Part shown: positions 11,100-22,034 of the stretch, piece by piece | Numbering within the stretch: the first letter of the stretch is position 1 | Layout of the letters: each line of letters begins with the position of its first letter | DNA from: Scylla paramamosain | Taxonomy: Eukaryota > Arthropoda > Malacostraca > Decapoda > Portunidae | Length of the DNA stretch: 64,000 nt | Assembly (NCBI RefSeq): GCF_035594125.1 | Contig: NC_087190.1 | Location: 6,668,501-6,732,500, forward strand | Direction of reading: 5' to 3' | The notes under the pieces: generated by a model | Seen by the model: the letters and a program-made list of their open reading frames with translations, nothing else | What the model was told of the DNA's origin: nothing | Database searches by the model: none | Translations under genes and position numbers: made by a program

Positions 11100-11275
11100 T
11101 CCTTCACAGAAGTGTGAACAAATGGGATGAACTCAGTGAAGACGTTGTGAATGCCGAAACTGTCCATGCTTTTAATACCAGACTGGATAGATAGACGGGA
11201 TACTATGAGATTACTCCCCTCCTGTAAACCACAGCTAGGTAAATACAACCAGGTAAATAAATACACACATGAAAA
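11100..11275 (+). mobile_element. LINE-C 3' end fragment (first)
   Basis: Plus strand encodes NKWDELSEDVVNAETVHAFN, the W-(D/N)-x-L-x-E-x-V-V...F motif at the extreme C-terminus of many CR1/Jockey-like LINE polyproteins. It is followed by a tail of AGGTAAATACAACC-type repeats. Only about 60 codons remain. Confidence 0.65.
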
Positions 11276-11394
11276 AATGCTGCTAAGAGAAGAGGGAAAT
11301 ACCAGATACAGACAAGGCCACAGCAAAGACTAATAAAAGGAAGATGCTTGAGTGACATAAAGAAATAAAATTTCCCACAGAGAAATATATAAGT

Positions 11395-11540
11395 TTGGAA
11401 CAAGCTCAGTGAGGAGGCAGTATTGGCAACGAGTGTGCACAACTTTGAGGAAAAGCTGGACATGTGTAGATATGGAGGCAGACCACACGAACGTAGCTCA
11501 AGCCTTGTAAATTACAACTAGGTAAACACACACACACATA
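11395..11540 (+). mobile_element. LINE-C 3' end fragment (second) with (AC)n
   Basis: Plus strand encodes VWNKLSEEAVLATSVHNFEE, the same terminal motif as the previous fragment but diverged, then ACTAGGTAAAC and a short (AC)n. The (AC)n marks the outer limit of homology between the two arms of the left inverted duplication; its mirror is the (GT)n at 24.44-24.50 kb. Confidence 0.6.
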
Positions 11541-11679
11541 TAAAAAGAAAATCCATAATCACACATAGGATAACAACAACAAAGAAACAATAATACAACA
11601 GAAATAATTAAAAAACATCCCCTTTTAATGATTTGCATGGAACCACCACCACCACCACCACCAGCACCAGCACATACAG

Positions 11680-11698
11680 CAGGGGTTCTCAAAGTGGT
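11680..11698 (+). repeat. hAT-2 terminal inverted repeat (left copy)
   Basis: CAGGGGTTCTCAAAGTGG is the classical hAT terminus (CAGGGGTTCTCAA). The preceding 8 bp ACATACAG would be the target-duplication side. The same terminus and flank appear in mirror image ending at 24,295, so the flank was co-duplicated. The opposite terminus is missing from both copies. Confidence 0.85.
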
Positions 11699-11717
11699 CA
11701 ATATCGATCCTCAGCGG

Positions 11718-11865
11718 TTGATGGGACCATCCAAGGGGTCAATGAATAATTAGGGGGTTGAAAGGGAGTCAATGAATAACAGAGGGGGTCAAAAGGGGGT
11801 CAATGAATAACCAGGGGTTTGAAGGGGGTCAATGAATAACCAAGGGATCGATGAATATTTACTGC
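11718..11865 (+). repeat. hAT-2 subterminal GGGGTCAATGAATAA repeats
   Basis: About five imperfect units of roughly 30 bp built on GGGGGTCAATGAATAAC lie just inside the terminus. The mirror copy has them at 24,050-24,245. Subterminal repeats are known transposase-binding arrangements in hAT elements; binding here is inferred. Confidence 0.75.
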
Positions 11866-12290
11866 TGGGGTTTAAGGGACCGTTGAAACCTCTGATTAGA
11901 AATTCTCAAAAATAATTTGCAAAAATCTGAAGAATACCAGGCATAATTATTACTATTATTTTTAATTATAATAATTTCTTGAATTCAAACAATAGGTCAA
12001 ATTGTCAGTGAATCTTCAGAAATTTCAGCAGTGCTGGCAACACTATCTTCAACCAATCCCTCCCCCTCATTGTGTCTCGCAGCTCTCCGGTCTGTACTAG
12101 GGTCTGTACACAATGCATTCTTGTCTCTGTCCCGTACTGAGCCAGTGAACGTATCCCACCACCCCACCCCACCCCGCCTATGTCTCTCTCGCTGTCTCGC
12201 ACACATTAGTTCAGCGCACGCTCAGCTCTCGTAAGTGTGGTCCGCGAACTGATTATTGTGACGCATTGAAAACTGTGCGTAACAAGCACA

Positions 12291-12775
12291 ATGGCTGTCG
12301 TTGCTGCTAAGAAGAAATGCCGTCAGTGTTCTCAGAAATATTTGAAATATGGATTCATTACTTCATTAACCAATGACACCATGCCATTGTGTCACTTGTG
12401 TGAAAAGACTTTCAGTAATAATGCCATGAAGCCTGCAAAGATGAAGCACCACCTTGAAACGGTTCACTGTGATAAGAAAAACAAAGACCTTGACTATTTC
12501 AAGACACTGAAAGAAAACTCAAAAGTCGATCAAATATCAAGACTCTTTTCAAAGCACCCGTCAGTGGTGATACTGAAGGAGGTTTAAGAGCTTCATATAA
12601 CATCTCCCTCATGAAAGCAAAGAAAGGAAAGGCACACACTATTGGTGAGGGTATCATAATCCCAGCTATTAAAGAAGTTATAGAAAGTGTTATGAAGAAA
12701 AATTCTCACTCTGTTCTTAAAGATTTGCCATTAAGTAACAGTACAGTGCAAAGAAGAATTGATGAAGTGAGTGAC
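12291..12775 (+). pseudogene. hAT-2 transposase N-terminus, left copy
   Basis: Starts at MAVVAAKKKCRQCSQKYLKY and carries a BED-like zinc finger: LCHLCEKTFSNNAMKPAKMK followed by HHLETVHCDKK (C-x2-C ... H-x4-H). This layout is typical of ZBED5/SCAND3/FAM200-type hAT proteins. After a frame change near 12,520-12,585 it resumes with KAKKGKAHTIGEGIIIPAIK and DLPLSNSTVQRRIDEVSD. It is then cut by the minisatellite, so the whole RNase H-like catalytic domain is missing. The mirror copy at 23.2-23.6 kb is open across the place where this one shifts frame. Confidence 0.85.
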
Positions 12776-15775
12776 TGTGAATGGCTGGGAATGGATGGGA
12801 GAGGAGTGGCTGTGAATGGCTGGAAAAGGAGTGGCTGTGAATGGCTGGGAAAGGAGTAGCTGGGAATAGCTGGGAGAGGAGTGGCTTGGAAAGGGATGGC
12901 TAGGAATGGCTGGGCGAGGAGTGGCTGGCAATGGCAGGGAGAGGCTGGGATGGGAGTGGCTAGGAATGGTTGGGGGAAAAGTGACTGTGAATGGCAGGGA
13001 AAGGAGTGGCTGGGAATGGCTAGAAGAGGAGAGGCTAAAAATGGCTGCGAGAAGAGTGACTGGAAGTGGCTGGGAGAGGAGCAATTCCTCTCCAAGACAT
13101 TCGTATAACCACTCCTCTCCTACCCATTCCTAGCCACTCCACTCCCAGTCACTCCCAACCATTCCATTCACAACCAATCCTCCCCCAGCCATTCCCAGAC
13201 ACAGCCCTCCCAGCCATTACCAGCCATTCCTCTCTCAACCATTACCAGTTACTCCTCTCCCAGTCAATTCCAGACACTCCCCTAACAGCCATTCCCAGCC
13301 ACTCCTCTCCCAGCCATTCCTAACCAATGCCCTCACAGTCTCTCCCATCCCCATCTCCCCCAGCCATTTCCACCCACTGCCCTCCCTGCCTCTCAAAGCC
13401 ACTCCTACCCCGGACACACAAAGGTGATCCTGCCCATCAATTTTCAACCACACCCCTCCCAGCCTCTCCCAGCCATACAAAGCCATTCACAGCCACTTCT
13501 CTCCCAGCCTCTTCTCCCCCCACCCATTTCCAGGCTCTCCCAGCCATTCCCAGCCTCTCCTAGCCACTCCCAGCTTCTTTCCCAGCTATTCCCAGCCATT
13601 CCCTTCTCAGCCATTCCCAGCCACTCCAGATTCAGCTATTCCCAGTCACTCCTCTCCCAGACATTCCCAGCCACACCTCTTTCAGCTATTCCCAGGTACT
13701 AATCTCCCAGCCATTTTCAGCCCCTCCTTTCCCAGCCATTCCTCGCCACTCCTTTCCCAGTCATTCCGAGCCACTCTTCTCCCAACTATTTCCAGCCATT
13801 CACACCCACTCCTCTCCCGGTCTATCCCAGCTACTTCTCCCCCAGCCATTTTCAGCTAGTCCCCTCCCAGCCTCTCCTCCCCCAGCCATCCCCAGCCGCT
13901 CCATTCCCAGCCACTCCTCCCACAGCCATTCCCAGCCTCTCCCAGTCGCTCCTCTCCCAGCCATTCCTTGTTACTCCTCTTCCAGCCAATGCCAGCCATT
14001 CCTCTCACAGCCATTCACAGCCACTCCTCTCCCAGCCATTGCTAACCACTCCTCTCCCAGACACTTCTACTCCAGCCATTCCCAGCCACTCCCCTCCCTG
14101 CCCCTCCCAGCCATTCTTCCCCCAACCATTCCCAGCCTCTCTTAGCCACTCCTCTCCCAACCATTCCCAGCCACTCCTTTCCCAGCCATTCATAGCCAAT
14201 CCCAGCCACTACTTTCCCAGCCATTCCCAGTTACATATCTCCCCGGCAGTCCTCTCCCATGCAGTCATTCCCAGCAACACATCTCCCAGCCTCTTCGAGC
14301 CAATCCCAGCCATTCCCAGCCACTCCTCTCCCAGCCATTCCTCTCCCAGCTATTGCCAGCCATCCCTCTACTAGCCATTCCTCTTTCAGCTATTCGCTGT
14401 TACACCTGTCCCAGCTATTCCCAGCATTCCTAGCTGCTCCTCCTCCAGCCATTCCCAGACTCTGCTCCCTCAGCCATTCCCAGCCACTCCTCTCCCAGTC
14501 GTTCCCAGCCATTCACAGCCACTCGTCTCAAATCCATTTCCAGCCACTTCTCTCAGAGCCATTCACAGCCATTCCTCTCCCAGTCATTTCCACCCACTCC
14601 TCCCACAGCTAGACCCCTCCTAGCCTCTCCCAGCCAATGCCAACCAATACTCTCCCAGCCATTTCCAGCCATTTCTCTCCCAGCCATTCCCAGCCATTCT
14701 CCACTCTCCCAGCCACTCCCCTTCCAGCTAATCCTCTCCTAGCCATTCCCAGCAATTCCCAATTACTCCCCTCCCAGCCATTCCCAGCCACTCCTCTCCC
14801 AGCCATTCCCAGCCGCTACTCTCCCAGCCACTCCTCTCTCAGCTATTCCCAGCCACTCCTCTCCCAGCTACCCCTCTCCTAGCCATTCCTCTCCCAGCCA
14901 TTACTAGCTAACCTTCTCCTAGCCACTCCTCTTCCAGTCATTCCCAGCCACTCCTCTCTCAGCTATTCCCAGCCACTCCTCTCCCAGCCATTCACAGACA
15001 CTTCTATCCCAACCATTCTTAGCCACTCGCAGCTACTCCTCTCCCTGCCATTCCCAGCCACCCTTCTCTTAGCCACTCCTCTCTCAGCCATTCCCGGCCA
15101 CTCTTCTTTCAACCATTCCCAGTTACTCCTCTCCCAGCCATTCTCAGCCTCTCCTCTCATAGCCATTGATAAACACTCCTCGCCCAGTCTCTCCCAGCCA
15201 CTCCTCCCCCAGCCATTCCAGCCTCTCCCAGCCAATCCCTGCCACTCCTCTCCCAGTTTCTCCCAGGCACTCCAGCTTCTCCCAGCCGAACCCAACCATT
15301 CCTCTCTCAATCTCTTCCAGCCATTCCAAGCTACACCCCTCCCAGCCACTCCTCTCGCGGCCATTTTCAGCCGCTCCTATCCCAGCCATTCCCAGCTACT
15401 CCTCTCCTAGACACTTCTCTCCCAGCTATTCCCAGCCACTCTTCTCACAGCCACTTCTCTCCTAGCTACTCCTCTCCCACCCATTCCCAGCCAATCCCAG
15501 CCACTTCTCTCCCAGCAGTTCCCAGTCATTCCTCTCCCAGCCATTCCCAGCCACTCCTCTCTTAACCATTCTCAGCCATTCATAACCACTCCTCTCCCAG
15601 CCTCTCCCAGCCACCTCTCCCCCAGCCATTCCTAGCCCATCTTCTCCTTCTCCCAGCCATTCCCAATTACTCCTCTCCCAGCCGTTCCCAGCCTCTCCTC
15701 TCCTAGCCAATCCCAGACAGTCCTCTGCATTCCAATCCCAGCCTCTCCTCTCCCATCGAATCCCAGCCACTCCTA
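12776..15775. repeat. minisatellite, 25-bp CAGCCATTCC/CAGCCACTCC/TCTCC units, left array
   Basis: About 3 kb of imperfect units composed of two near-identical decamers and a TCTCC pentamer. Orientation switches once: 12,776-13,088 is G-rich on plus (GAATGGCTGGGAGAGGAGTG) and 13,089-15,775 is C-rich. It begins inside the hAT-2 transposase frame. Because 25 is not a multiple of 3 and the unit lacks stops, long spurious open frames appear on both strands. A CACAAAGGTGATCC-bearing interruption near 13,420-13,440 recurs in the right array and ties the two arrays together. Confidence 0.95.
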
Positions 15776-16107
15776 TCCTATTCTATGGTAACCTTTCCTA
15801 CTCCTAACCTACTTGAGTGAGTCCGTTTGGTGATCTTTGTAGTTTACAGGGTGGGACAACGGGTGGGGATGGCAGTTCCCCCCTGGGCAGCTCCTTCACC
15901 ATACTGTGTGTTTTGTACCCACGCTTCCCTCACGCAATCTTAAAGTTCATCACGAGCACCCAACACATTTGTTGGTAAACTTGGTCTACTTCCGCATCTT
16001 CTGGTTACGTTAATTCATATTAAACATTTATCATAATATAATATATATTATTTTTTTATGGCGTCCAATAATATTTATTAATATTATATTAAGTATATTC
16101 TTAGCAG
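15776..16107. other. AT-rich unique DNA, nothing recognised
   Basis: No open frame, RNA gene or known repeat could be supported. The last 100 bp are AT-rich with TATTA runs. Confidence 0.5.
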
Positions 16108-16232
16108 ATAATTTCATTTATTTATTTATTTATTTATTTTTTTTTTTAAGTTCTTAAGAGGGATTTGAACGCTTGCGTCCAACACTCAAGGTCCTCCAGA
16201 CCGTCACTCTGTCCACTGGGCCATGGGAACCT
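16108..16232 (-). mobile_element. tRNA-derived SINE
   Basis: On minus the head reads GTTCCCATGGCCCAGTGGAC near 16,230. TGGCCCAGTGG fits the RNA polymerase III A box (TRGCNNAGYGG). About 45 nt later GTTCAAATCCC fits the B box. An A-rich then (AAAT)n tail follows at 16,150-16,113. This order (tRNA-like head, simple tail) defines a SINE. The family is not named, and a cloverleaf was not computed. Confidence 0.75.
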
Positions 16233-16775
16233 AAACACACCTCAGGGTAAAGAAGATATATTTGAACACAGTATTTCCCTCCCTGTGTTCATGCCGTACC
16301 AAAAGTTCAATAAGAATAACTCCTGTCGATTTTAATGTAAACATTTACATTCACAACGATAATAAGATAAAATTAAGTATTGTGGACTGTTGTGGGAGTA
16401 GCAATCATGGCGTGCAAACAGCAGTAGATGAGATTAAAGAGCTTGTGTGTGGAGCCGCCTGTGGGAACCCTCCCCTGTGTTGCGTGGTGACTGGCACACG
16501 TGCTTCACCACTACCACCACCACCACAACACACCACTACACCCTTAAAGCACTCGCTTGTTATTCACGCAGGATTTACCTACCAGCAGAAAGAAAGCTTC
16601 CGGCGGGGAGGGAGGGCGGCGGGGGAGGCGTTAAAGAGGAGGGGGTAGGGGGACCAGGGGAGGCCGAGGACGTGTGTGTGCTTTCATTTTTTTTTTTTTT
16701 CACACGTCAAACAAATATCGTTGTAAGTCACCGCCCAGCAAACCACCCCTTACAAATTCACCATCCTAGCGACAG

Positions 16776-16814
<39 letters not shown>

Positions 16815-16946
16815 CAGCGGGCATTGATAATATAAATCATTATAAATACAGCGGCAGTCTGTGGCAACCTCACTCATCCCTGCCGTTCTCCTCTTTCTCC
16901 TTCCTTTTGTCGCTTTTCATTCTATCTCTCCCTCCTGTACATATCT

Positions 16947-17013
<67 letters not shown>

Positions 17014-17741
17014 AAAAAATTTCGTTCAGTTTGTGTCCATTCTAAGTATTATTGTTATTCTTATTAATATCATAACTACTAAAATAATAAATGTAAGAAG
17101 AATAATAATCATTATCATAAAGTGCATTGTTCTTTTTTATACCTGCAATACAATCAAGATCCAGCGAGTCTGGTTGGATCTTGCCTACAATAATTCATCA
17201 AACACACACACGCCCTCGGCCGCCCCTGGCCCCCCTACTCCCTTCTCTTTAACTCTTTCCCCGCCACATCTTCCTCCCGGTCAGAAGCTTTCACCCTGCC
17301 GATAATTAAATCTCATGTGTAGAACAAGTGAGTGGTGGAAGGGCATTCAGCTGCCAAGAGACTGTCACCAACTTTTTTTTTAGGTGACTGTACGAGCTGG
17401 CAAGACTCGCTCCTGCGGCGCATTCAGCAGTCATTAGTTCCACCTTGACATAGTGGTGGTGTACCTCGCCCGTATCAGCACCTAGCTCTGTGTGCAGCGC
17501 GGGGAAAGGTTGAAGACCGCTGGGATAAAACAAGACGCAAGGTAAACTTCATTAAGATATGATAACCAGGATCATAAGTTTTTTTCTTTTATTTTCTTTC
17601 ACATTTCAAACTATAAAAGTCTCATTCACGAAAAACTGCTCTTCACAAAGGACTGTATTCTGAAACACTTCCGCTCCGCACCTCCACTACTTTCAAAAGA
17701 CTCGAGGCAGATGAAGGCACACTGGTTTTTGAGTGTTTATA
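16233..17741. other. low-copy DNA with (GT)n and (GA)n tracts, no gene supported
   Basis: Contains (GT)n at about 16,779-16,810 and (GA)n at about 16,948-17,009, then AT-rich sequence with ATAATAAT runs. Short open frames are present but have no recognisable domain, and several are created by the microsatellites. Confidence 0.5.
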
Positions 17742-18018
17742 CAGTGCTAGTGACAGATTAACAAGATTTCTACATTATTATTAAGAGAAACAGTCTTGAG
17801 AAACCGGCTAATCATCTCTGTGGCCTTTAAAAATAGTCATGATGAGAGAGTAGAGTGTTTCTGAATATGGGCGTATTTGGTAAGTTACACGGGTTTTTAA
17901 AGATGTAGTTATGGTTCTAGTGATAGATTAACAAGATTTCTACATTATCATTAAGAGAACCCGGCTAATTATTTATGTGGCTTTTAAAAATAGTTGTGTT
18001 GAGAGAGCTGAATGCGGG
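17742..18018. repeat. diverged direct repeat pair
   Basis: TAGTGACAGATTAACAAGAT near 17,748 recurs as TAGTGATAGATTAACAAGAT near 17,918, each followed by a shared ACCCGGCTAAT / TTTAAAAATAGT landscape. Function unknown. Confidence 0.65.
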
Positions 18019-18660
18019 CCAGACACGCACAGCTTAACTACAGCGAGTCAGGAAGGAAAACAAGCTTAAAACCACGAAACAGCTGGGGAAACAAGCACCA
18101 CGCCCCAAATGTCTCAAAGTAAAGACAGACACATCAGGATTCACGAAAGGAAACTGCATTTCACACAGCCACGGACAGGCAAAGTTAACAAAACTGAGAT
18201 AGGAAGTAAAACAAGCTTAAAATCATGAAACAGCTGAGGACACAAGCACCACGCCCCAAATGCCTCATGGTAAAGGCAACATTCTCCATTGATAGGCAGA
18301 AAAACCGCTCTTCAGGCAGACACGCACCTCTAAATTTAAACAAACTCAGGAAAGAAAACAAGCTTGAAAAAAAAAAAAAATGACAGTGAGGAACATAAGC
18401 ACCACACCTTAAATACTTCAAAATAAATTGAACATTCTCAACTGAGAGACAGAAAAAATAAATAAATAAATAAATAAATAAATAAAAAAAATAATAATAA
18501 AAAAAACCCTGCTCTTTACAGACACGTACAGGTAAACTTAACTAAGGCGAGTCAGAAAGTAAAACAAGCTTAAAGAATCATATAACAGAGCCGGGGACAG
18601 AAGCACCTCACCCAAAATGCTTCAAGACAAAGGCAACATTCTCCCTTGATAGACAAACAG
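18019..18660. repeat. four diverged tandem units of 150-200 bp
   Basis: Units begin near 18,019, 18,168, 18,317 and 18,519. Each carries an ACAGGCAAA or GCACAGC start, AAACAAGCTTAAA, an AAGCACCACRCC core and an ACATTCTC-like end. The third unit is expanded by (AAAT)n at about 18,455-18,500. Not recognised; it may be a local duplication rather than a dispersed family. Confidence 0.65.
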
Positions 18661-19924
18661 CCTCGTCCCAACGATTCATCTAAGGATCTGTTTGTGACGC
18701 TAAATTCTCCATAGCTTTGAGTACTCCCTTCAGGACCCGCATGAGACTGGAAAAACTATCCCTCTCCATCTCTGGAACATCTTGGAGAGACGGAAGAACC
18801 ATATAAACAGCCTGGAGTAAGCGGTAGCAAGTCCACACCACCACAGGCACCGCGTTGAGTTCTTTTTTAAGTCTCCCTTCGTCTAGACCTCATTTTTTTC
18901 TTTTCTCTAAACTGCGTGTGTTTGAAGGAGAGACTATCCTGTGTGTTCCTGAAGCTGGCGTTGATGTTAGTGGTTATTCTTTTCAATACTGAGACCACTT
19001 CCAGTTCAGATTTGGGTCGGTGAAGGACTTGGAAGGTTATATTTTGGATTTTTGCTATCAATTCCGTGGTTTTTGTTAATGGGAGGGTGGTGTGCGTGCG
19101 TGAAAGAGGTGGGTAATTTAGATTTTCTCTTATTTTGGGTTTATCTTCATCGTTTTCGGTCCTTTCACTTCCTTCATTTCCACTCCATTGTCACTATTCA
19201 CCTATTGATCAGTTCTTCCTTTATTCCCCTTCCTATCTCCCACCTCCACGTCACTCTTGCCTTTCACCTCTTCCGCTCTCTCACACAGTCTATCCATCTC
19301 TTCCACCAACACCTCCACCTGTTTCTCCTACTCCACATAATCCATCTCGCTTCTCTCCACTCTCTTCCACTCCTTCCACCCGCCCAGGAGGGAGGTGGAA
19401 GAGAGGAGGGCCTCGTGGAGGAGAGAAGTAGGGTGGTAGTGACTCCTGTATCCACTTATCCACCTTCTAAGAACCTGTAATGCATTTTCTGTCTCCTGCG
19501 ATAGGCGAGTGGATGAGAGAAGAGGTGGATGAGGAAGAATAGGATGTTTTATACTTTCCATACCCTTATTGGAACTCTCAAACGCTATCTTCTTTTTGTG
19601 TTTATCGTCCTTTATTTCTGCCTCTTCTGTTTCATCAGCATCGTCTTTTCTTGTTCCTATTTGGGATTGACATATGATTATGACGATGATAATAATAATA
19701 GTAATAATAATAATAGTAGTAGTAGTAATCCAGTGCCCAGTGCCTGCAGGAGGGGGTGAAGGTGGTGCTGATCAGAAAGGGATCAAGGAGTAACTGCAGA
19801 AGGAGGTGGTGTAGGTGGTGGTGGTGGTGTATAAAGGAAGAGATGAAGGGTAACTGCAGGAGGTAGTGACTGGAAAGGGATGGTGTGTTCTGGTGACATC
19901 AAGAAACACAGCTGCCCACACTGA
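18661..19924. other. low-copy DNA with trinucleotide runs, nothing recognised
   Basis: Pyrimidine-rich 19,200-19,400, then (AAT/AGT)n at about 19,685-19,730 and (GGT)n near 19,815-19,830. Open frames of up to 142 codons exist but are low-complexity and lack recognisable domains. Confidence 0.45.
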
Positions 19925-20210
19925 ACTACAGACATCTGGAATGACTTAAGTGAAGATGTGCTTATGATGTTGTGCTAATTTGCTGCCAGATGACAATACT
20001 CCGTAAGTGCAAAATAGTGAAATGAAAGCTTTAAAACATACTCCAGAGCTAGGTGAAGACAACCAGGCAAACACAAAACAGGCAAACACAAAACAGGCAG
20101 ACACAACCAGGCAGACACAACCAGGCAAATACAGCAAGGCAAACACAGCAAGGCAAACACAGCAAGGCAAACACAACCAGGCAAACACAACCAGGCAAGC
20201 ACAACTAGGG
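19925..20210 (+). mobile_element. LINE-C 3' end with decamer-like tail array
   Basis: Plus strand encodes TTDIWNDLSEDV, the LINE-C terminal motif. It is followed from 20,053 by a tandem tail of AGGCAAACACAACC and AGGCAAACACAGCA units up to 20,205. The tail is the amplified version of the AGGTAAAC repeats seen at 11.2 and 11.5 kb. Confidence 0.65.
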
Positions 20211-20217
20211 TCATTCT

Positions 20218-21273
20218 ACCATTACGGTCGTTTCGCTCGGAGGTAACTTACGGGTGTACTCTTACCTCTTATCTATATCTCTACGTTCTGTTGCTGCTGT
20301 GGTAGACTGTCACCGTTCTTCTCCTAAATCTATTAACAGTGGTGTTCCTCAAGGTTCTGTCTTGTCACCCACTCTCTTCTTATTATTCATTAATGATCTT
20401 CTAAACCAAACTTCTTGTCCTATCCACTCCTATGCTGATGATACCACCCTGCACTTTTCCACGTCTTTTCATAGACGTCCAACCCTTCAGGAGGTAAACA
20501 TATCACGCAGGGAAACCACAGAACGCCTGACTTCTGATCTTTCTAAAATTTCTGATTGGGGCAGAGCAAACTTGGTATTGTTCAATGCCTCAAAAACTCA
20601 ATTCCTCCATCTATCAACTCGACACAATCTTCCAGACAACTATCCCCTCTTCTTCAATGACACTCAACTGTCCCCCTCTTCTACACTGAACATCCTCGGT
20701 CTGTCCTTTACTTATAATCTGAACTGGAAACTTCACATCTCATCTCTAGCTAAAACAGCTTCTATGAAGTTAGGTGTTCTGAGACGTCTCCGCCAGTTTT
20801 TCTCACCCCCCCAGCTGCTAACTCTGTACAAGGGCCTTATCCGTCCATGTATGGAGTATGCTTCACATGTCTGGGGGGGTTCCACTCATACTGCTCTTCT
20901 AGACAGGGTGGAATCAAAAGCTTTTCGTCTCATCAACTCCTCTCCTCTAACTGACTGTCTTCAGCCCCTCTCTCACCGCCGCAATGTTGCATATCTAGCT
21001 GTCTTCTACCGCTATTTACATGCCAACTGCTGTAATGTTGCATCTTTAGCTGTCTTCTACCACTATTTTCATGCTAACTACTCTTCTGATCTTACTAACT
21101 ACATGCCTCCCTTCCTCCCGCGGCCTCGCTGCAAGAAACTCTTCTTTCTCTCATCCCTGTTTTGTCCACCTCTAATGCAAGAGTTAACCAGCATTCTCAA
21201 TTATTCATCCCTTTCTCTGGTAAACTCTGGAACTCCCTGCCTGCTTCTGTATTTTCACCTTCCCATGACTTGA
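20218..21273 (+). pseudogene. LINE-A reverse transcriptase C-terminal half
   Basis: A continuous frame (20,254-21,273, 339 codons) from [20 protein letters not shown] through [12 protein letters not shown] (YADD intact) to the element's C-terminus. It is 5'-truncated, so it lacks the endonuclease and the fingers. The block YLAVFYRYLHANC is followed by a second ASLAVFYHYFHANY copy: a 51-bp in-frame tandem duplication (units starting 20,983 and 21,034). The best preserved LINE-A reading frame in this part, but with no 5' half. It abuts a BEL fragment at about 21,274. Confidence 0.85.
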
Positions 21274-22034
21274 ATTCTGTTCTTTGGAAGCTTGATATTA
21301 TCATCTTTAAGAGGAAGGGTTAACTCATAATGCCCATCCTTCAGCAAATGTACTCCTTCTTCCATCTTACTCACAAACCTTTTATCTTCATATGATAATG
21401 GAGTGTCACCTGACTTTCCATCACCGAAGTCAAATTCAAACATATCCCTCACATGAGAAGGATTAATCTATTCTGGTTTTAGTTGGAACCACTAAGAAAT
21501 TAATGCTCTTTTCTTCATTAATTTCTACTTCTTGTGTCACTGTTCTGCAGACTACCATTGTATCCTCCACTGGACTTGCATAAGGAGAGATTCTATCAAT
21601 GATCCCCCAACCTAGCTCTGTTCTACATGCATAGGGATGCTTCTTACTATCACCTGCTATTTGCTCTTCTGCCATAATGGCTTCTGCACAATCAAGAACA
21701 ATGAGGAGTCCTATGTCAACATTTGGGTCATATTTCATTAGTTTGTCAGAGATCGCCTTCAAGTGGGGCCAGTTACAAGCAGTCTTGGGCCTTGGCATCT
21801 GACTTTATCTAGCTGAAATGTTTTCTGTTGAATATGCTGAAGGGATTGATATTTCCACTTCTTCATTATAACCTCTCACTTTAAGTCCATGAACTTTGAT
21901 AGAATCAGTGATTTGTTTTTCACTTATTGTGTGAATGTTAAGTGACATTGGTGGGCTGCTGACTTCCAATTTATCCAGAGTACTTTCCTTGATGAATGAT
22001 GCATCAGACTGCTTATCCAGCAGTCCATGCAGTA
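21274..22034 (-). pseudogene. BEL/Pao protease region (DUF1758-like)
   Basis: On minus, from 22,034: LLDKQSDASFIKESTLDKLE fits the BEL protease motif, where LLDxQSDxxFI is normal in DUF1758. Next comes KVHGLKVRGYNEEVEISIP, then 21,798-21,463 with DPNVDIGLLIVLDCAEAIMA and ACRTELGWGIIDR (GLLIG...RTxLGWGI block). Finally 21,452-21,255 with LSYEDKRFVSKMEEGV (start of the A17/RT linker). Frame breaks occur between these parts. Both ends are abrupt: minisatellite at 22,034 and LINE-A at 21,274. Confidence 0.85.

Noticed and set aside
12706..15770. Many open frames of 60-130 codons on both strands, rich in PSHSxP or GWERSG.
   Set aside because: Products of the 25-bp stop-free minisatellite unit in cycling frames; not genes.
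16148..16232. Functional tRNA gene.
   Set aside because: A and B boxes are present, but an A-rich (AAAT)n tail and imperfect arms indicate a SINE head.
16262..19561. Possible host protein-coding exons between the arms.
   Set aside because: Open frames are low-complexity, overlap microsatellites or lack domains, and I could not pair convincing splice sites.
20053..20205. CRISPR-like array appearance (short regular repeats).
   Set aside because: Units are 10-14 bp, contiguous and follow a LINE 3' end in a eukaryotic context; there are no unique spacers.
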